Positions 42,426-51,591 of a stretch of 64,000 bases of DNA are shown in pieces. The position numbers and the translations under genes were made by a program. The notes below the pieces were generated by a model. The model was not told the origin of the DNA. It did not search any database and saw only the letters and a list, made by a program, of their open reading frames with translations. The DNA is from Bacillus pseudomycoides. GTDB taxonomy: Bacteria; Bacillota; Bacilli; Bacillales; Bacillaceae_G. The stretch lies in assembly GCF_022811845.1 (NCBI RefSeq), contig NZ_CP064266.1:2852001-2916000 (forward strand), in the 5' to 3' direction. Numbering within the stretch: position 1 is the first letter of the stretch; the number at the start of each line of letters is the position of its first letter.

Positions 42426-43676
42426 TTATAATCCGATATAACTAGAAGGATCAACAGCGTTCGTTTTACCTACATTCCATTCACCGATATGAAGTTCAAA
42501 ATGTAAATGTTGTCCGAAAGATTGACCGGTATTTCCCATAAATCCTAATTGTTCACCTTGTTTTACAGTTTGTCCATTGGATACAGAGCGACTGCTCATA
42601 TGAGCGTATACTGTTGTATAGGTTGTACCATTTATACGGTGCGATAAATACACGACATTTCCGTAACTAGATGACATTTCAGAGCGGATTACAACCCCGT
42701 CAGCAGCAGCGTAAATAGGTACTGTTCCAGAAGCAGCGATATCAATACCTTTATGATTATCTAAGGAACGAGCGCCAAATCCAGACGTTTTTGAACCTGC
42801 GGCTGGTTTAATAAAACCGCCTTTGTTTGTGATCTCTGCTGCGGAAGCAGTTGGAGCAGATTGTGTTTGTGCGGATGCTTTTTTTGCTTCTTCAGCTTTT
42901 CGAGCCTCTTCAGCTTTTTTCTCTTCCTCAATTGCTTTTTGAACAGCCTGACGTTGGTTTTCTAAAATGCTTTTAGATTCTTCTAAACCTTCAATCTCAG
43001 AATCTACCTTTGATACTTTACCATGTAAGTCGTTAATAAGTACCTGTTGTTCTTGTTGATTTTTTTGAAGCTCTTGCTGCTTTTGCTCTAACTTTTGCTT
43101 AGATTCGTTTAGTTGCTGTTCTTTCTTTTCAACAGCTTCTTTTTCTGTTTGTACAGTTTCTTGATCAGTTGTTTGTTTTTTTACAATCTCTGTATCGTTG
43201 TTTAAAATCAAGCTAACAGAATATATATTATCAACAAGATCCGCAAAATTGTTTGAGTTCATCAATACTTCAGTTACGATATTTGTTCGAGGTTTTTCTT
43301 GCATGGATTGTAGTCGGTTCTTAATGACGTCTTGACGAGTATCGATATTTGTTTGCAATTGCTCAATACGTTTTTTCTTTTCTTCAATTGTTTGTTGTGT
43401 TTTACTAATTTCTGTTTTTATATCGTTTAGATCAGCCTCATTTTTATTAATAGAAGCTGTTAACTCATCAATCTTTTTTTGTAAGTCTTGTATTTCTTGT
43501 TCCACCTGTTCTTTTTCTGCTGTTTTGTTTTGTAAGTCTTGTTGGTTACCCTCTAATTCGGACTGAATATTAGATAATTTATCTTGACTTGTTTCTGCAT
43601 ATGTAGGTGACTGCAATGGAGAAACAAAAATAGTGCTTGCTGCTAATACGCTGAAAGCGACGTATTTCTTTTTCAT
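42426..43676 (-). CDS. Secreted M23 family murein hydrolase / hydrolase activator with coiled coil
   Basis: 416 residues. Signal peptide (MKKKYVAFSVLAASTIFVSP...TYA-ET), then a long Gln/Glu/Lys-rich coiled coil (about residues 30-260, with two predicted arms), an Ala/Lys-rich linker, and a C-terminal LytM domain. Zn ligands HxxxD (DNHKGIDIAA) and HxH (QHLHFELHIG) are both present, so it may be catalytically active. Layout is that of EnvC/CwlO-like factors which cut or activate cutting of peptidoglycan during growth or division. ATG with GGAAAGGAG about 10 bases upstream. Confidence 0.9.
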   Translation of the reverse strand: MKKKYVAFSVLAASTIFVSPLQSPTYAETSQDKLSNIQSELEGNQQDLQNKTAEKEQVEQEIQDLQKKIDELTASINKNEADLNDIKTEISKTQQTIEEKKKRIEQLQTNIDTRQDVIKNRLQSMQEKPRTNIVTEVLMNSNNFADLVDNIYSVSLILNNDTEIVKKQTTDQETVQTEKEAVEKKEQQLNESKQKLEQKQQELQKNQQEQQVLINDLHGKVSKVDSEIEGLEESKSILENQRQAVQKAIEEEKKAEEARKAEEAKKASAQTQSAPTASAAEITNKGGFIKPAAGSKTSGFGARSLDNHKGIDIAASGTVPIYAAADGVVIRSEMSSSYGNVVYLSHRINGTTYTTVYAHMSSRSVSNGQTVKQGEQLGFMGNTGQSFGQHLHFELHIGEWNVGKTNAVDPSSYIGL

Positions 43677-44023
43677 AGTGGTCTAGCTCCTTTCCCTATG
43701 ATGTATATATCATAATTGGAAGAATGCTGTCTATTATTGTAATCATAATGTAAAGAAAGTTTTATAAATGTACTATGAATTGTCGGAAATGAGGTAATTT
43801 TTGTATATTATGTCGTTTGGTGTAATTAAAATAGAGGAGAGAAAACATTGATAAACACTCTAAGGAATCGTTCTCATGTTAGGTTTTCTGACATGGGGTT
43901 TATTTTTGTCAAGAAAATTATTTGTATTCACGCAAACTTATTTTGTTGTCAGATTTCATTTTTTGATTTATCATTTTTAACAGGGACAAAAATGTAGTGA
44001 ATTGTCGAATAATATGTAATACT

Positions 44024-44052
44024 CTTAATTTCTTAGTTTTATAGAAATTAAG
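44024..44052. promoter_or_regulatory. Perfect 10-bp inverted repeat upstream of the glutamate symporter
   Basis: CTTAATTTCT (44024-44033) and AGAAATTAAG (44043-44052), 9-base spacer, 43 bases before the start codon. Possible operator; no regulator assigned. A CodY box is not a good match. Confidence 0.45.
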
Positions 44053-44094
44053 AAATGTAGAGTTAAAGCATCTAAGAAGGGGGTTGCAGCAAGT

Positions 44095-45366
44095 ATGAAA
44101 AGAATTGGACTTGCATGGCAAATTTTAATAGGTCTTGCGCTTGGTATTGCGGTAGGGGCGATTTTTTATGACAATCCGGCAGTAGCGAAGTACTTACAAC
44201 CAATTGGTGATATTTTCATTCGATTAATTAAAATGATTGTTGTACCGATTGTCGTAGCGAGCATCGTTGTTGGTGTTGCTGGCGTTGGTGATGTGAAAAA
44301 GTTAGGGCGATTAGGCGGAAAGACAATTCTGTATTTTGAAATTATTACAACAATTGCAATTGTTGTTGGTCTACTGGTAGCGAATATTTTCCAACCAGGA
44401 AAAGGCGTAAATATGGATGAATTAACAAAGACAGATATTAGTAAATATACTCAAACGACAGAGCAAGTGCAGAGTCACTCTTTTGCTGATACATTTGTAA
44501 ATATTGTTCCGACAAATATTGTGAAGTCGTTAGCTGATGGCGATATGCTCGCTATTATTTTCTTCTCAGTGTTATTTGGTTTAGGGATTGCAGCAATCGG
44601 TGAAAGAGGAAGACCGGTTCTTCAATTTTTCCAAGGTGTAGCGGATTCAATGTTTTATGTAACAAACCAAGTTATGAAATTCGCACCGTTTGGTGTATTC
44701 GCATTAATTGGCGTTACAGTTTCTAAATTTGGTCTTGCTTCATTAATTCCATTAGGTAAATTAGTGATTGTTGTTTACGGATCTATGATTTTCTTCGTGG
44801 TAGTAGTATTAGGACTTACAGCAAAAATATTTGGTATTAACATTTTCCAATTCTTTAAGATCTTAAAAGACGAGCTTATTTTAGCGTATTCTACAGCAAG
44901 TTCAGAAACGGTTTTACCGAAGATTATGGAGAAGATGGAAAAATTCGGTTGTCCGAAAGCGATTACATCTTTCGTTATTCCAACTGGTTATTCGTTTAAC
45001 TTAGATGGATCAACATTATACCAAGCTATTGCGGCGATTTTCTTAGCACAAATGTACGGTATTGATTTATCTATTACACAACAAATCACATTACTACTTG
45101 TATTAATGGTTACATCTAAAGGAATCGCGGGTGTACCAGGAGTGTCATTTGTTGTATTATTAGCAACATTAGGTACAGTAGGTATCCCAGCAGAAGGCTT
45201 AGCGTTTATTGCTGGTATTGACCGAATTTTAGATATGGCACGTACGGCAGTTAACGTAGTGGGTAACTCTTTAGCAGCTGTTGTTATGTCTAAGTGGGAA
45301 GGTCAATATGACGATGCAAAAGGACAGGCTTATTTAAAAGAGCTTTCCGAAAAACAGGCAGCTTAA
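44095..45366 (+). CDS. Proton/sodium-glutamate symporter (DAACS family)
   Basis: 423 residues, eight membrane helices and two hairpins. Hairpin 1 serine-rich motif YSTASSETVLPKIMEK, helix 7 motif TGYSFNLDGST (NMDGT-type), hairpin 2 GIAGVPGVSFVVL, helix 8 IDRILDMARTAVNVVGNSLA with the Asp and Arg that select glutamate or aspartate. Closest by eye to GltT/GltP. The Arg in DMARTAVN indicates acidic amino acids rather than neutral ones. Confidence 0.92.
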   Translation: MKRIGLAWQILIGLALGIAVGAIFYDNPAVAKYLQPIGDIFIRLIKMIVVPIVVASIVVGVAGVGDVKKLGRLGGKTILYFEIITTIAIVVGLLVANIFQPGKGVNMDELTKTDISKYTQTTEQVQSHSFADTFVNIVPTNIVKSLADGDMLAIIFFSVLFGLGIAAIGERGRPVLQFFQGVADSMFYVTNQVMKFAPFGVFALIGVTVSKFGLASLIPLGKLVIVVYGSMIFFVVVVLGLTAKIFGINIFQFFKILKDELILAYSTASSETVLPKIMEKMEKFGCPKAITSFVIPTGYSFNLDGSTLYQAIAAIFLAQMYGIDLSITQQITLLLVLMVTSKGIAGVPGVSFVVLLATLGTVGIPAEGLAFIAGIDRILDMARTAVNVVGNSLAAVVMSKWEGQYDDAKGQAYLKELSEKQAA

Positions 45367-45373
45367 TAGCTAT

Positions 45374-45413
45374 TGGCAGAGCCCCCCGCATAAGATGTGG
45401 GGGCTTTTTTGCA
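45374..45413 (+). terminator. Terminator after the glutamate symporter gene
   Basis: AGCCCCCCGCATAAGATGTGGGGGCTTTTTTG. Confidence 0.9.
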
Positions 45414-45433
45414 TAAAAAAGGAGTTGGTAATA

Positions 45434-45952
45434 ATGAAACGAAAATACGGAGATGGCTCTACTTGGGAACGGTTAATAGAGAAAACATATGAAGTGAAGA
45501 CAATTGAGCAAGGAATGTTAGGTGTGCTGCATATGCAAAAAGTGAAAGAGCCCAGTTACAAGCAATATAACAACCAAAAACTTTGCATTGTAAATGACAG
45601 ATACACGTGGGTGCAGTATTTTATAAACAATAAGAACTTTGCAATTACAGCTATGTTAAATGAAAATAAGGAATTAGTGCAGTATTATATTGATGTGGCG
45701 AAAAAATATCAAATAGATGAACGCGGTATGCCATATTTTGATGATTTATATTTGGATGTAGTGTTATTACCTAATGGTGAAGTATATTTGTTGGATGAAG
45801 ATGAATTAGAAGAGGCTTACATAGCTGGAGATATAGCTAAAGAAGAATATGAAATAGCTTGGAATACAGCGAAGTGGGTTATGGAAACAATTGAAAAAGG
45901 ACATTTTTCTTGGATTACAATTTTAGAAAAAGCAATTCAAAAGCTAAAATGA
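45434..45952 (+). CDS. DUF402 domain protein (FomD/Ntdp-like)
   Basis: 172 residues from ATG 45434 with AAAGGAG upstream (the longer frame overlaps the previous terminator). KLCIVNDRYTWVQYFINNKN, then YYIDVAKKYQIDERGMPYFD and DLYLDVVLLPNGEVYLLDED, give the DUF402 core with clustered acidic residues that bind metal. Related proteins hydrolyse nucleoside di- or triphosphates; the substrate here is unknown. Confidence 0.85.
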   Translation: MKRKYGDGSTWERLIEKTYEVKTIEQGMLGVLHMQKVKEPSYKQYNNQKLCIVNDRYTWVQYFINNKNFAITAMLNENKELVQYYIDVAKKYQIDERGMPYFDDLYLDVVLLPNGEVYLLDEDELEEAYIAGDIAKEEYEIAWNTAKWVMETIEKGHFSWITILEKAIQKLK

Positions 45953-46034
45953 TTCTTTTTCTTCTATGATGCGGATTTATTCGTACTTATGTATAAATAT
46001 CAAAAAATACCAACTGTTTTTATACAAATAATAA

Positions 46035-46063
46035 TTGACTTTTGATTTGTAAGCGAGTAAAGT
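46035..46063 (+). promoter_or_regulatory. Promoter of the second SAM riboswitch transcript
   Basis: TTGACT (46035-46040), 17 bases, TAAAGT (46058-46063). Confidence 0.65.
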
Positions 46064-46100
46064 TAGGGAAGAAATTATTATTAAAAATAAAATATGAAAC

Positions 46101-46257
46101 CTTCTTATAAAGAGAGGCGGAGGGACTGGCCCTACGATGCCTCGGCAGCGGACTCACGATAGAGTGCTGTGCCAAATCCAGCAAGCATATGCTTGACAGA
46201 TGAGGAGAGTGTTTCTTATAGATGTATAAGACCTCTTCTTTTGGAAGAGGTCTTTTG
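46101..46257 (+). ncRNA. SAM-I riboswitch (S-box) before a transporter gene
   Basis: CTTATAAAGAGAGGCGGAGG, GACTGGCCCTACGATGCC, CGGCAGCGG, GAGTGCTGTGCCAAATCCAG, CTTGACAGATGAGGAGAG; terminator AAGACCTCTTCTTTTGGAAGAGGTCTTTTG at 46228-46257. Order and conserved cores fit SAM-I. Confidence 0.95.
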
Positions 46258-46299
46258 TTATGAGATAGAAAAGGTTTAGAACTAGGGAGAGATGCTATT

Positions 46300-47616
46300 T
46301 TGAAACAAACGAAAGGGAATGGCTTAGCATTATTACCGCTTGGAATATTTTTAGCGCTATTTATTGGTTCTGGAATTATTACAGGTGATTTTTATAAATT
46401 GCCGATACTTGTAGCAATTTTAATTGCTGTAGGGACTGCATTAGCAATGAATAGAAAAGAAAGTTTTACCGCAAAAGTTGAACGGTTTGCTAAAGGGGCT
46501 GGTAATCCGGATATTATGATTATGGTGTTAATCTTTGTGCTTGCAGGTGCATTTTCTGAAACAGCAAAAGGAATGGGTGGGGTTGATTCTACAGTAAACT
46601 TAGCGTTGTCTATTTTACCGCAAGGATTTATCGTTGCCGGAATTTTTGTTATAGGGTCCTTTATTTCATTAGCAATGGGAACTTCGATGGGAACGATTGC
46701 TGCATTAGCACCAATTGCAGTCGGTATTAGCCAGCAAACAGATATTTCTATTGCACTAGTAATGGCAACAGTTGTTGGCGGAGCGATGTTTGGTGACAAT
46801 TTATCATTTATTTCTGATACAACAATCGCAGCGGTTCGCTCGCAAGGTACGGAAATGAAGGATAAGTTTAAAACAAACTTTTTAATTGTATTACCAGCTG
46901 CTGTTATTACAATTGTACTATTGGTTGTGCTTACACTTGGAAATGATACAGAAATAAAAGCTCATGCATTCGATTGGGTGAAAATTTTACCGTATGCGGG
47001 TGTGTTAATAACAGCGTTACTTGGTTGGAATGTACTTATTGTATTAACGGGCGGAACAGTTTTATCAGGCATTATCGGTCTTATTGATGGGAGCTACACA
47101 TTGGCAAGCTTCTTTAAAAGTGTAACAACAGGAATTAATGGCATGATGGAGCTAGTACTCTTATCGATTTTAATCGGTGGAATGGTTGAAATCATTCAAT
47201 ATAATGGTGGTATTCAGTATTTAATGGACGTATTAACACGTAATATTCGTTCGAAAAAAGGTGCTGAATTTGGAATTGCTGGATTAGTAAGCATGACAAA
47301 CATGTGCACAGCTAATAACACAATTTCTATCATATTTACTGGCCCTCTTGCAAAAAATATTGCGAATCAATATGAAATTGATCCACGAAAATCGGCGAGT
47401 GTATTAGATCTTTTTTCATGTTGCATACAAGGATTGGTTCCATATGGGGCTCAAATGTTAACGGCGGCAGGATTTGCAGCATTGTCACCAGTTGAATTGT
47501 TACCATATGCGTTTTATCCAATTTTGGTTGGGGTTTGTGGTGTAGTTTCTATCTTAATAGGATTTCCACGATTTTCAAAAGTAGCGGAAAAAAAGCAATA
47601 TCATAAAACGGCATAA
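46300..47616 (+). CDS. NhaC-superfamily transporter, probable methionine transporter
   Basis: 438 residues, about 11 membrane segments, Na+/H+ antiporter family fold (MSMGTIAALAPIAVGI-like TSMGTIAALAPIAVGISQ, GGAMFGDNLSFISDTTIAA, NMCTANNTISIIFTGPLAK). B. subtilis YuiF is similar. The S-box makes methionine or a related sulfur compound the likely substrate, as proposed for MetT-type transporters. Start TTG 46300 after AGGGAGAG, with no better upstream start. Confidence 0.85.
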   Translation: MKQTKGNGLALLPLGIFLALFIGSGIITGDFYKLPILVAILIAVGTALAMNRKESFTAKVERFAKGAGNPDIMIMVLIFVLAGAFSETAKGMGGVDSTVNLALSILPQGFIVAGIFVIGSFISLAMGTSMGTIAALAPIAVGISQQTDISIALVMATVVGGAMFGDNLSFISDTTIAAVRSQGTEMKDKFKTNFLIVLPAAVITIVLLVVLTLGNDTEIKAHAFDWVKILPYAGVLITALLGWNVLIVLTGGTVLSGIIGLIDGSYTLASFFKSVTTGINGMMELVLLSILIGGMVEIIQYNGGIQYLMDVLTRNIRSKKGAEFGIAGLVSMTNMCTANNTISIIFTGPLAKNIANQYEIDPRKSASVLDLFSCCIQGLVPYGAQMLTAAGFAALSPVELLPYAFYPILVGVCGVVSILIGFPRFSKVAEKKQYHKTA

Positions 47617-47657
47617 AGAAAGAGAGTACCTTATATAAGGTACTCTCTTTCTTTATG
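47617..47657 (+). terminator. Terminator after the methionine transporter candidate
   Basis: AAAGAAAGAGAGTACCTTATATAAGGTACTCTCTTTCTTT. Confidence 0.9.
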
Positions 47658-47914
47658 TATTTCCCTTTGAGTATGTAAGGAATTCTATACAATTATTTCT
47701 AATTTAACTTATTTGAAAAGAATTCATAATCATATTCTACATATTCACTAAAGAAGGTGTTTTTTAGATCTTTAGTTTGCTTTATAGGGAGCTAATATAA
47801 GGCTGACTAGAAATAGGTCTTAAGTCTGAGGCGAAAACGGTTCTTAAGCTCGTTATGGGAAATCAAAAAAATAGGTAAGATAAGAGTATCAAATCGAAGG
47901 GAGGCAAGCACAAG

Positions 47915-48271
47915 ATGAAACAATTTCTAGCGTTTATCGCAGCCGGTATTTTGGCTTTAATTGCTCTTGGTAGTCTTGCTGGTATTATAGGATTCGCAAT
48001 TGGAGCAGGGATTGTGTACTGGAGCTATAAATCATTTGTGCGAGCACAATCATTTTTTGGAAAGTTAGCTTGGGGAATTGCTGGTTTAATCGGCTTGTCA
48101 ATCGCCCTATCTCATTCCCCGGCATTAATCGGTATCGTAGCAGTAGTAGTACTATACTACGGATACCGTGAGTGGAAAAAAGAAAAAGATGTAGTGGTTG
48201 ATTCTGCTTCAGAAAGTTCTAAACGATATAGCAACTTTGAAGATGAGTGGAACAAGTTAATGAAAAACTAA
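47915..48271 (+). CDS. Membrane protein, LiaI-position gene of the lia operon (lmo0954-like)
   Basis: 118 residues with four short hydrophobic segments and an acidic tail (SESSKRYSNFEDEWNKLMKN). It occupies the liaI position, just before the PspA-like gene, and is of the lmo0954 type rather than a clear LiaI homologue. LiaI anchors LiaH at the membrane in B. subtilis; a similar role is inferred. ATG after AAGGGAGG. Confidence 0.8.
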   Translation: MKQFLAFIAAGILALIALGSLAGIIGFAIGAGIVYWSYKSFVRAQSFFGKLAWGIAGLIGLSIALSHSPALIGIVAVVVLYYGYREWKKEKDVVVDSASESSKRYSNFEDEWNKLMKN

Positions 48272-48315
48272 TATAAAATAACTGAAACCATAAAGTAGAA
48301 GAGAGGAAGATTAGA

Positions 48316-48978
48316 ATGAAACAATCTTTATTCGGACGTGTACGCGATGCAATCTTAGCAGATTTTCATAATGTATTAGATGAGAAGGAAAGAAAAAATC
48401 CGATAGCTATGTTAAACCAATATTTACGCGATAGCGAGCGTGAAGTAACAAAAATTGGGAAATTAATCGAGCGTCATAAAACATTAAAATCTAACTTTGC
48501 TCGTGAACTTGAGCAGGCTCGTTATTTCGTAAATAAGCGATCAAAGCAGGCGATCATTGCACAAGAAGCAGGAGAAATGCAATTGCATGAACGTGCATTA
48601 GAAGAAGTAGCATACTATGAAGGGCAAGTATCACGCTTAGAAGAGATGTATGCGGGTGTAGTGGAGCAAATTGATGAGTTAGAACGCCGTCTTTCTGAAA
48701 TGAAAAATAAGCTGAAAGAAATGAATGCAAAGCGTATGGAATTGATGGCACGTGAAAATATGGCCCATGCGAACCGTCGTATGAATACGGCTCTTCATAA
48801 AATGGATGAGAATAATCCGTTCTTACGATTTGAAGAAATTGAAGATCACATTCGTGATTTAGAGCTTCGCATGAATGAAGATCATGAACGTGATACATTT
48901 GATATGAAAATTGCAAAGCTTGAGCGTGAAATGAAAGAAAAGGATGAAGTATCTTTAGCAAAAGAAGTAACAAAATAA
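48316..48978 (+). CDS. liaH: PspA/IM30 family protein, LiaH
   Basis: 220 residues, almost entirely helical coiled coil, beginning SLFGRVRDAILADFHNVLDE and with the usual MLNQYLRDSEREV. PspA-type ESCRT-III proteins assemble on damaged membranes. Here it should protect the envelope under antibiotic stress, induced by LiaRS. Confidence 0.93.
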   Translation: MKQSLFGRVRDAILADFHNVLDEKERKNPIAMLNQYLRDSEREVTKIGKLIERHKTLKSNFARELEQARYFVNKRSKQAIIAQEAGEMQLHERALEEVAYYEGQVSRLEEMYAGVVEQIDELERRLSEMKNKLKEMNAKRMELMARENMAHANRRMNTALHKMDENNPFLRFEEIEDHIRDLELRMNEDHERDTFDMKIAKLEREMKEKDEVSLAKEVTK

Positions 48979-49016
48979 TTGTAGTACATTATAAAACGGG
49001 CTTATGATATAGTGAT

Positions 49017-49053
49017 AGAAGAAAAGGTGTTGGTAAGCAATACCTTTTCTTCT
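49017..49053 (+). promoter_or_regulatory. Hairpin between liaH and liaF
   Basis: AGAAGAAAAGGTGTT / AATACCTTTTCTTCT, 15-bp stem with one G-T pair, loop of 7. Only a short mixed sequence follows, so it is a leaky terminator or a 3' stabiliser rather than a full terminator. Confidence 0.65.
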
Positions 49054-49085
49054 ATGTATATGTAACAAGAAGGAGGGGAGCTGAA

Positions 49086-49826
49086 ATGAAGAAACAATTT
49101 TCGAAATCACAACTAGTGGGGATGCTCCTCATCATATTTGGATTTGGTCTTTTTCTTGATATGGTTCTCGGTCATTTTGAACCAGGTGCTCTTATCTTTG
49201 CATTTATTATGATTATGTTCGGAAGACATTATCGGAAAAAGAATCGATATGTGAGAGGGAATGTGTTTTTATTCGTCGGAGGGATTGTTTTTTTATTCTT
49301 TCTGTTTTCATCAGCAGCCTTCGTGCTCGTTGTATTTGCTTGCTTAGCTTTCATCGGTTATCAGCTTATTCAAGGACAGCAGAAGCCAAAAACTGTACAG
49401 GTAGAAATTAAGGAAAAAGGATATATAGATGAAGAAAAACAAATCTATCGTACAGAACCATACCTTAAGAATATAATGGCTGGTAACATAAGAATGATGG
49501 ACCATATTTATGAGTTAGAAGATATTAATGTCCAGTACGGGGTCGGTGATGTTGAAATTGATTTGACGACGGCGATGATTCCTGAAGGGGAAACGGTCAT
49601 TGTTATTCGGGGTGTTATTGGTAACATTCGTTTGTATGTTCCATATGATATTGAATTATCTTTAAACCATTCTGTTATCATTGGGAGAGTTTTGCTTCCT
49701 GGACATGAAGAAACAGGTTTTAATCGAAATGTTACGTTTAAGACAGAACAGTATAGAGAAGCTCCTCGTCGTATTAAAATTATTTCTTCGCTTGTCGTAG
49801 GCGATACGGAAGTGAGGAAAGTATAA
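49086..49826 (+). CDS. liaF: LiaF, inhibitor of the LiaS kinase
   Basis: 246 residues: four N-terminal membrane segments (to about residue 110) and a C-terminal beta-rich domain (VQYGVGDVEIDLTTAMIPEG, GVIGNIRLYVPYDIEL, RIKIISSLVVGDTEVRKV) typical of the LiaF/YvqF cell-wall-active antibiotic response domain. It keeps LiaS off without stress. Overlaps liaS by one base. Confidence 0.94.
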   Translation: MKKQFSKSQLVGMLLIIFGFGLFLDMVLGHFEPGALIFAFIMIMFGRHYRKKNRYVRGNVFLFVGGIVFLFFLFSSAAFVLVVFACLAFIGYQLIQGQQKPKTVQVEIKEKGYIDEEKQIYRTEPYLKNIMAGNIRMMDHIYELEDINVQYGVGDVEIDLTTAMIPEGETVIVIRGVIGNIRLYVPYDIELSLNHSVIIGRVLLPGHEETGFNRNVTFKTEQYREAPRRIKIISSLVVGDTEVRKV

Positions 49827-50884
49827 TGAAAAAGCAAGGAAATATTTCATGGATGTACATTCGTTATTCTATGTTATCTTCTGTTAGTATCGCACTTATT
49901 TGTACAGTTGTATATGTATGGAAAAGTGGGCAAGACGTATATGATTTATTGTGGAAAGAATCCATTGCTTCTGTTCCAATTGGCTTGTTAATCATAAGTA
50001 CAAGTCTTCTTATGGGAGGAATTGTAGGGTATGCAATCGGTTATTATATGCAGCAACGTATTCAAGGATTAAATACTTTCTTGTTTGAAGTAGAGCGCGG
50101 GAATTTCCCAAAGGACGTTTCGTTTACTGCAGAAGATGAATTTCATGAAGTAGAGCGAAAAGTAATAGCGCTTGCGCGAAGATTAGAGGAACAGGCTGGG
50201 CTATTTCAAAAGGTGACGAATGAACGAGCTCATTGGAATGAAGAAATGAGACAAGAAGCTATTTCACAAGAAAGGCATCGACTAGCAAGGGAACTGCATG
50301 ATTCAGTGAGTCAGCAGCTTTTTGCAATGTCTATGATGATGTCGGCGATTAATGAACAGGTAGATCATATGCCAGAAACAACCAAAAAGCAATTGCAACT
50401 CGTGGAAAATATGGTTGTAAATGCGCAATCGGAAATGAGAGCATTGCTTCTGCATTTACGTCCTGTACAATTAGAGGGTAAAAAATTAACAGAAGGTATA
50501 GAAGAACTGCTAACAGAACTTTCTAGAAAACAACATATGAAAATAGAATGGTTGATTGAACCTATCCAATTAAAAAAAGGTGTGGAAGATCATTTGTTCC
50601 GTATTGTACAAGAGGCATTGTCTAATACATTGCGGCATGCAAAAGCAAAGAAAACGGAGGTACGCCTTCGCCAAATCGATCAGTATGCGATTTTGAAAAT
50701 CATTGATGATGGTGTTGGATTTGAAGTAGGTGTCAATAAAGCTGGCTCATACGGTTTAAGGTCTATTCAAGAGCGTGTCCATGAAATTGGTGGAACATTA
50801 AAAGTGTTAAGTTTTCCAAATAAAGGTACGCAAATTGAGGTGAAAGTACCGATTATGATAGAGAGGGGGGAGCATCATGATTAA
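49826..50884 (+). CDS. liaS: Sensor histidine kinase LiaS
   Basis: 352 residues: two membrane segments with a very short extracellular loop (intramembrane-sensing type), HAMP-like linker, HisKA_3 domain with the phospho-acceptor His (RELHDSVSQQLFAMSM, about residue 158), and HATPase with DDGVGFEV and GSYGLRSIQERV. Responds to lipid II-cycle antibiotics in relatives. Overlaps liaR by 8 bases. Confidence 0.95.
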   Translation: MKKQGNISWMYIRYSMLSSVSIALICTVVYVWKSGQDVYDLLWKESIASVPIGLLIISTSLLMGGIVGYAIGYYMQQRIQGLNTFLFEVERGNFPKDVSFTAEDEFHEVERKVIALARRLEEQAGLFQKVTNERAHWNEEMRQEAISQERHRLARELHDSVSQQLFAMSMMMSAINEQVDHMPETTKKQLQLVENMVVNAQSEMRALLLHLRPVQLEGKKLTEGIEELLTELSRKQHMKIEWLIEPIQLKKGVEDHLFRIVQEALSNTLRHAKAKKTEVRLRQIDQYAILKIIDDGVGFEVGVNKAGSYGLRSIQERVHEIGGTLKVLSFPNKGTQIEVKVPIMIERGEHHD

Positions 50885-51509
50885 AGTATTACTTGTTGAT
50901 GATCATGAAATGGTTCGAATGGGTGTATCGGCCTATTTATCGACTCAACCGGATATCGAGGTGGTTGGAGAAGCTGAAAATGGAAGAAAGGGTTCTGAAT
51001 TAGCGTTGGCATTAAAACCAGATATTATTTTAATGGACCTTGTCATGGATGAAATGGATGGTGTTGAGGCAACGCGTACGATTATTCAAGAATGGCCTGA
51101 AGCAAAAATTGTCGTTGTCACAAGTTTTTTAGATGATGAAAAATTATATCCTGTTATTGAAGCTGGAGCAACAAGTTATTTATTAAAAACATCAAGAGCA
51201 AGTGATATTGCTGATGCAGTGAGGGCGACTTATGATGGGGAAACAGTACTTGAGCCGAAAGTTACTGGTAAAATGATGTCTCGTATGCGTCAAAAGAAAG
51301 AACAACCTCTTCATGAAGATTTAACAGAACGAGAGTTTGAAATTTTATTATTAATTGCAGAGGGGAAAAGTAACCAAGAAATTGCGGATGAGCTATTTAT
51401 TGCACTCAAAACTGTGAAGACACATGTAAGTAATATATTAAATAAATTAAATGTAAGTGATCGTACGCAGGCGGTTATTTATGCATTTAGACATCAATTA
51501 ACGAAATAA
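50877..51509 (+). CDS. liaR: Response regulator LiaR (NarL/FixJ type)
   Basis: 210 residues; receiver with phospho-acceptor Asp54 (ILMDLVMDEMDG), Lys in SYLLKTSRAS, and C-terminal LuxR-type helix-turn-helix (LTEREFEILLLIAEGKSNQEI in part, then ALKTVKTHVSNILNKL). Expected to activate liaI/liaH strongly from the promoter upstream of 47915. Confidence 0.95.
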   Translation: MIKVLLVDDHEMVRMGVSAYLSTQPDIEVVGEAENGRKGSELALALKPDIILMDLVMDEMDGVEATRTIIQEWPEAKIVVVTSFLDDEKLYPVIEAGATSYLLKTSRASDIADAVRATYDGETVLEPKVTGKMMSRMRQKKEQPLHEDLTEREFEILLLIAEGKSNQEIADELFIALKTVKTHVSNILNKLNVSDRTQAVIYAFRHQLTK

Positions 51510-51513
51510 CAAG

Positions 51514-51560
51514 AGACTTCCACTGAAGATGACTTGTTTCATTTGTGGAAGTTTTCTTTA
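51514..51560 (+). terminator. Terminator of the lia operon
   Basis: GACTTCCAC ... GTGGAAGTTTTC, with inner GAA/TTC pairing, then TTTATTG. Confidence 0.7.
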
Positions 51561-51589
51561 TTGACGTATCTGTTTAAAAGCGTTATCAT
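51561..51589 (+). promoter_or_regulatory. Promoter of the 87-residue protein gene
   Basis: TTGACG (51561-51566), 17 bases, TATCAT (51584-51589). Confidence 0.7.
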
Positions 51590-51591
51590 TT

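Noticed and set aside
47780..47880. LiaR binding site around GGTCTTAAGTCTGAGGCG
   Set aside because: Position is right and the sequence is suggestive, but I cannot recall the consensus well enough to list it as a feature.
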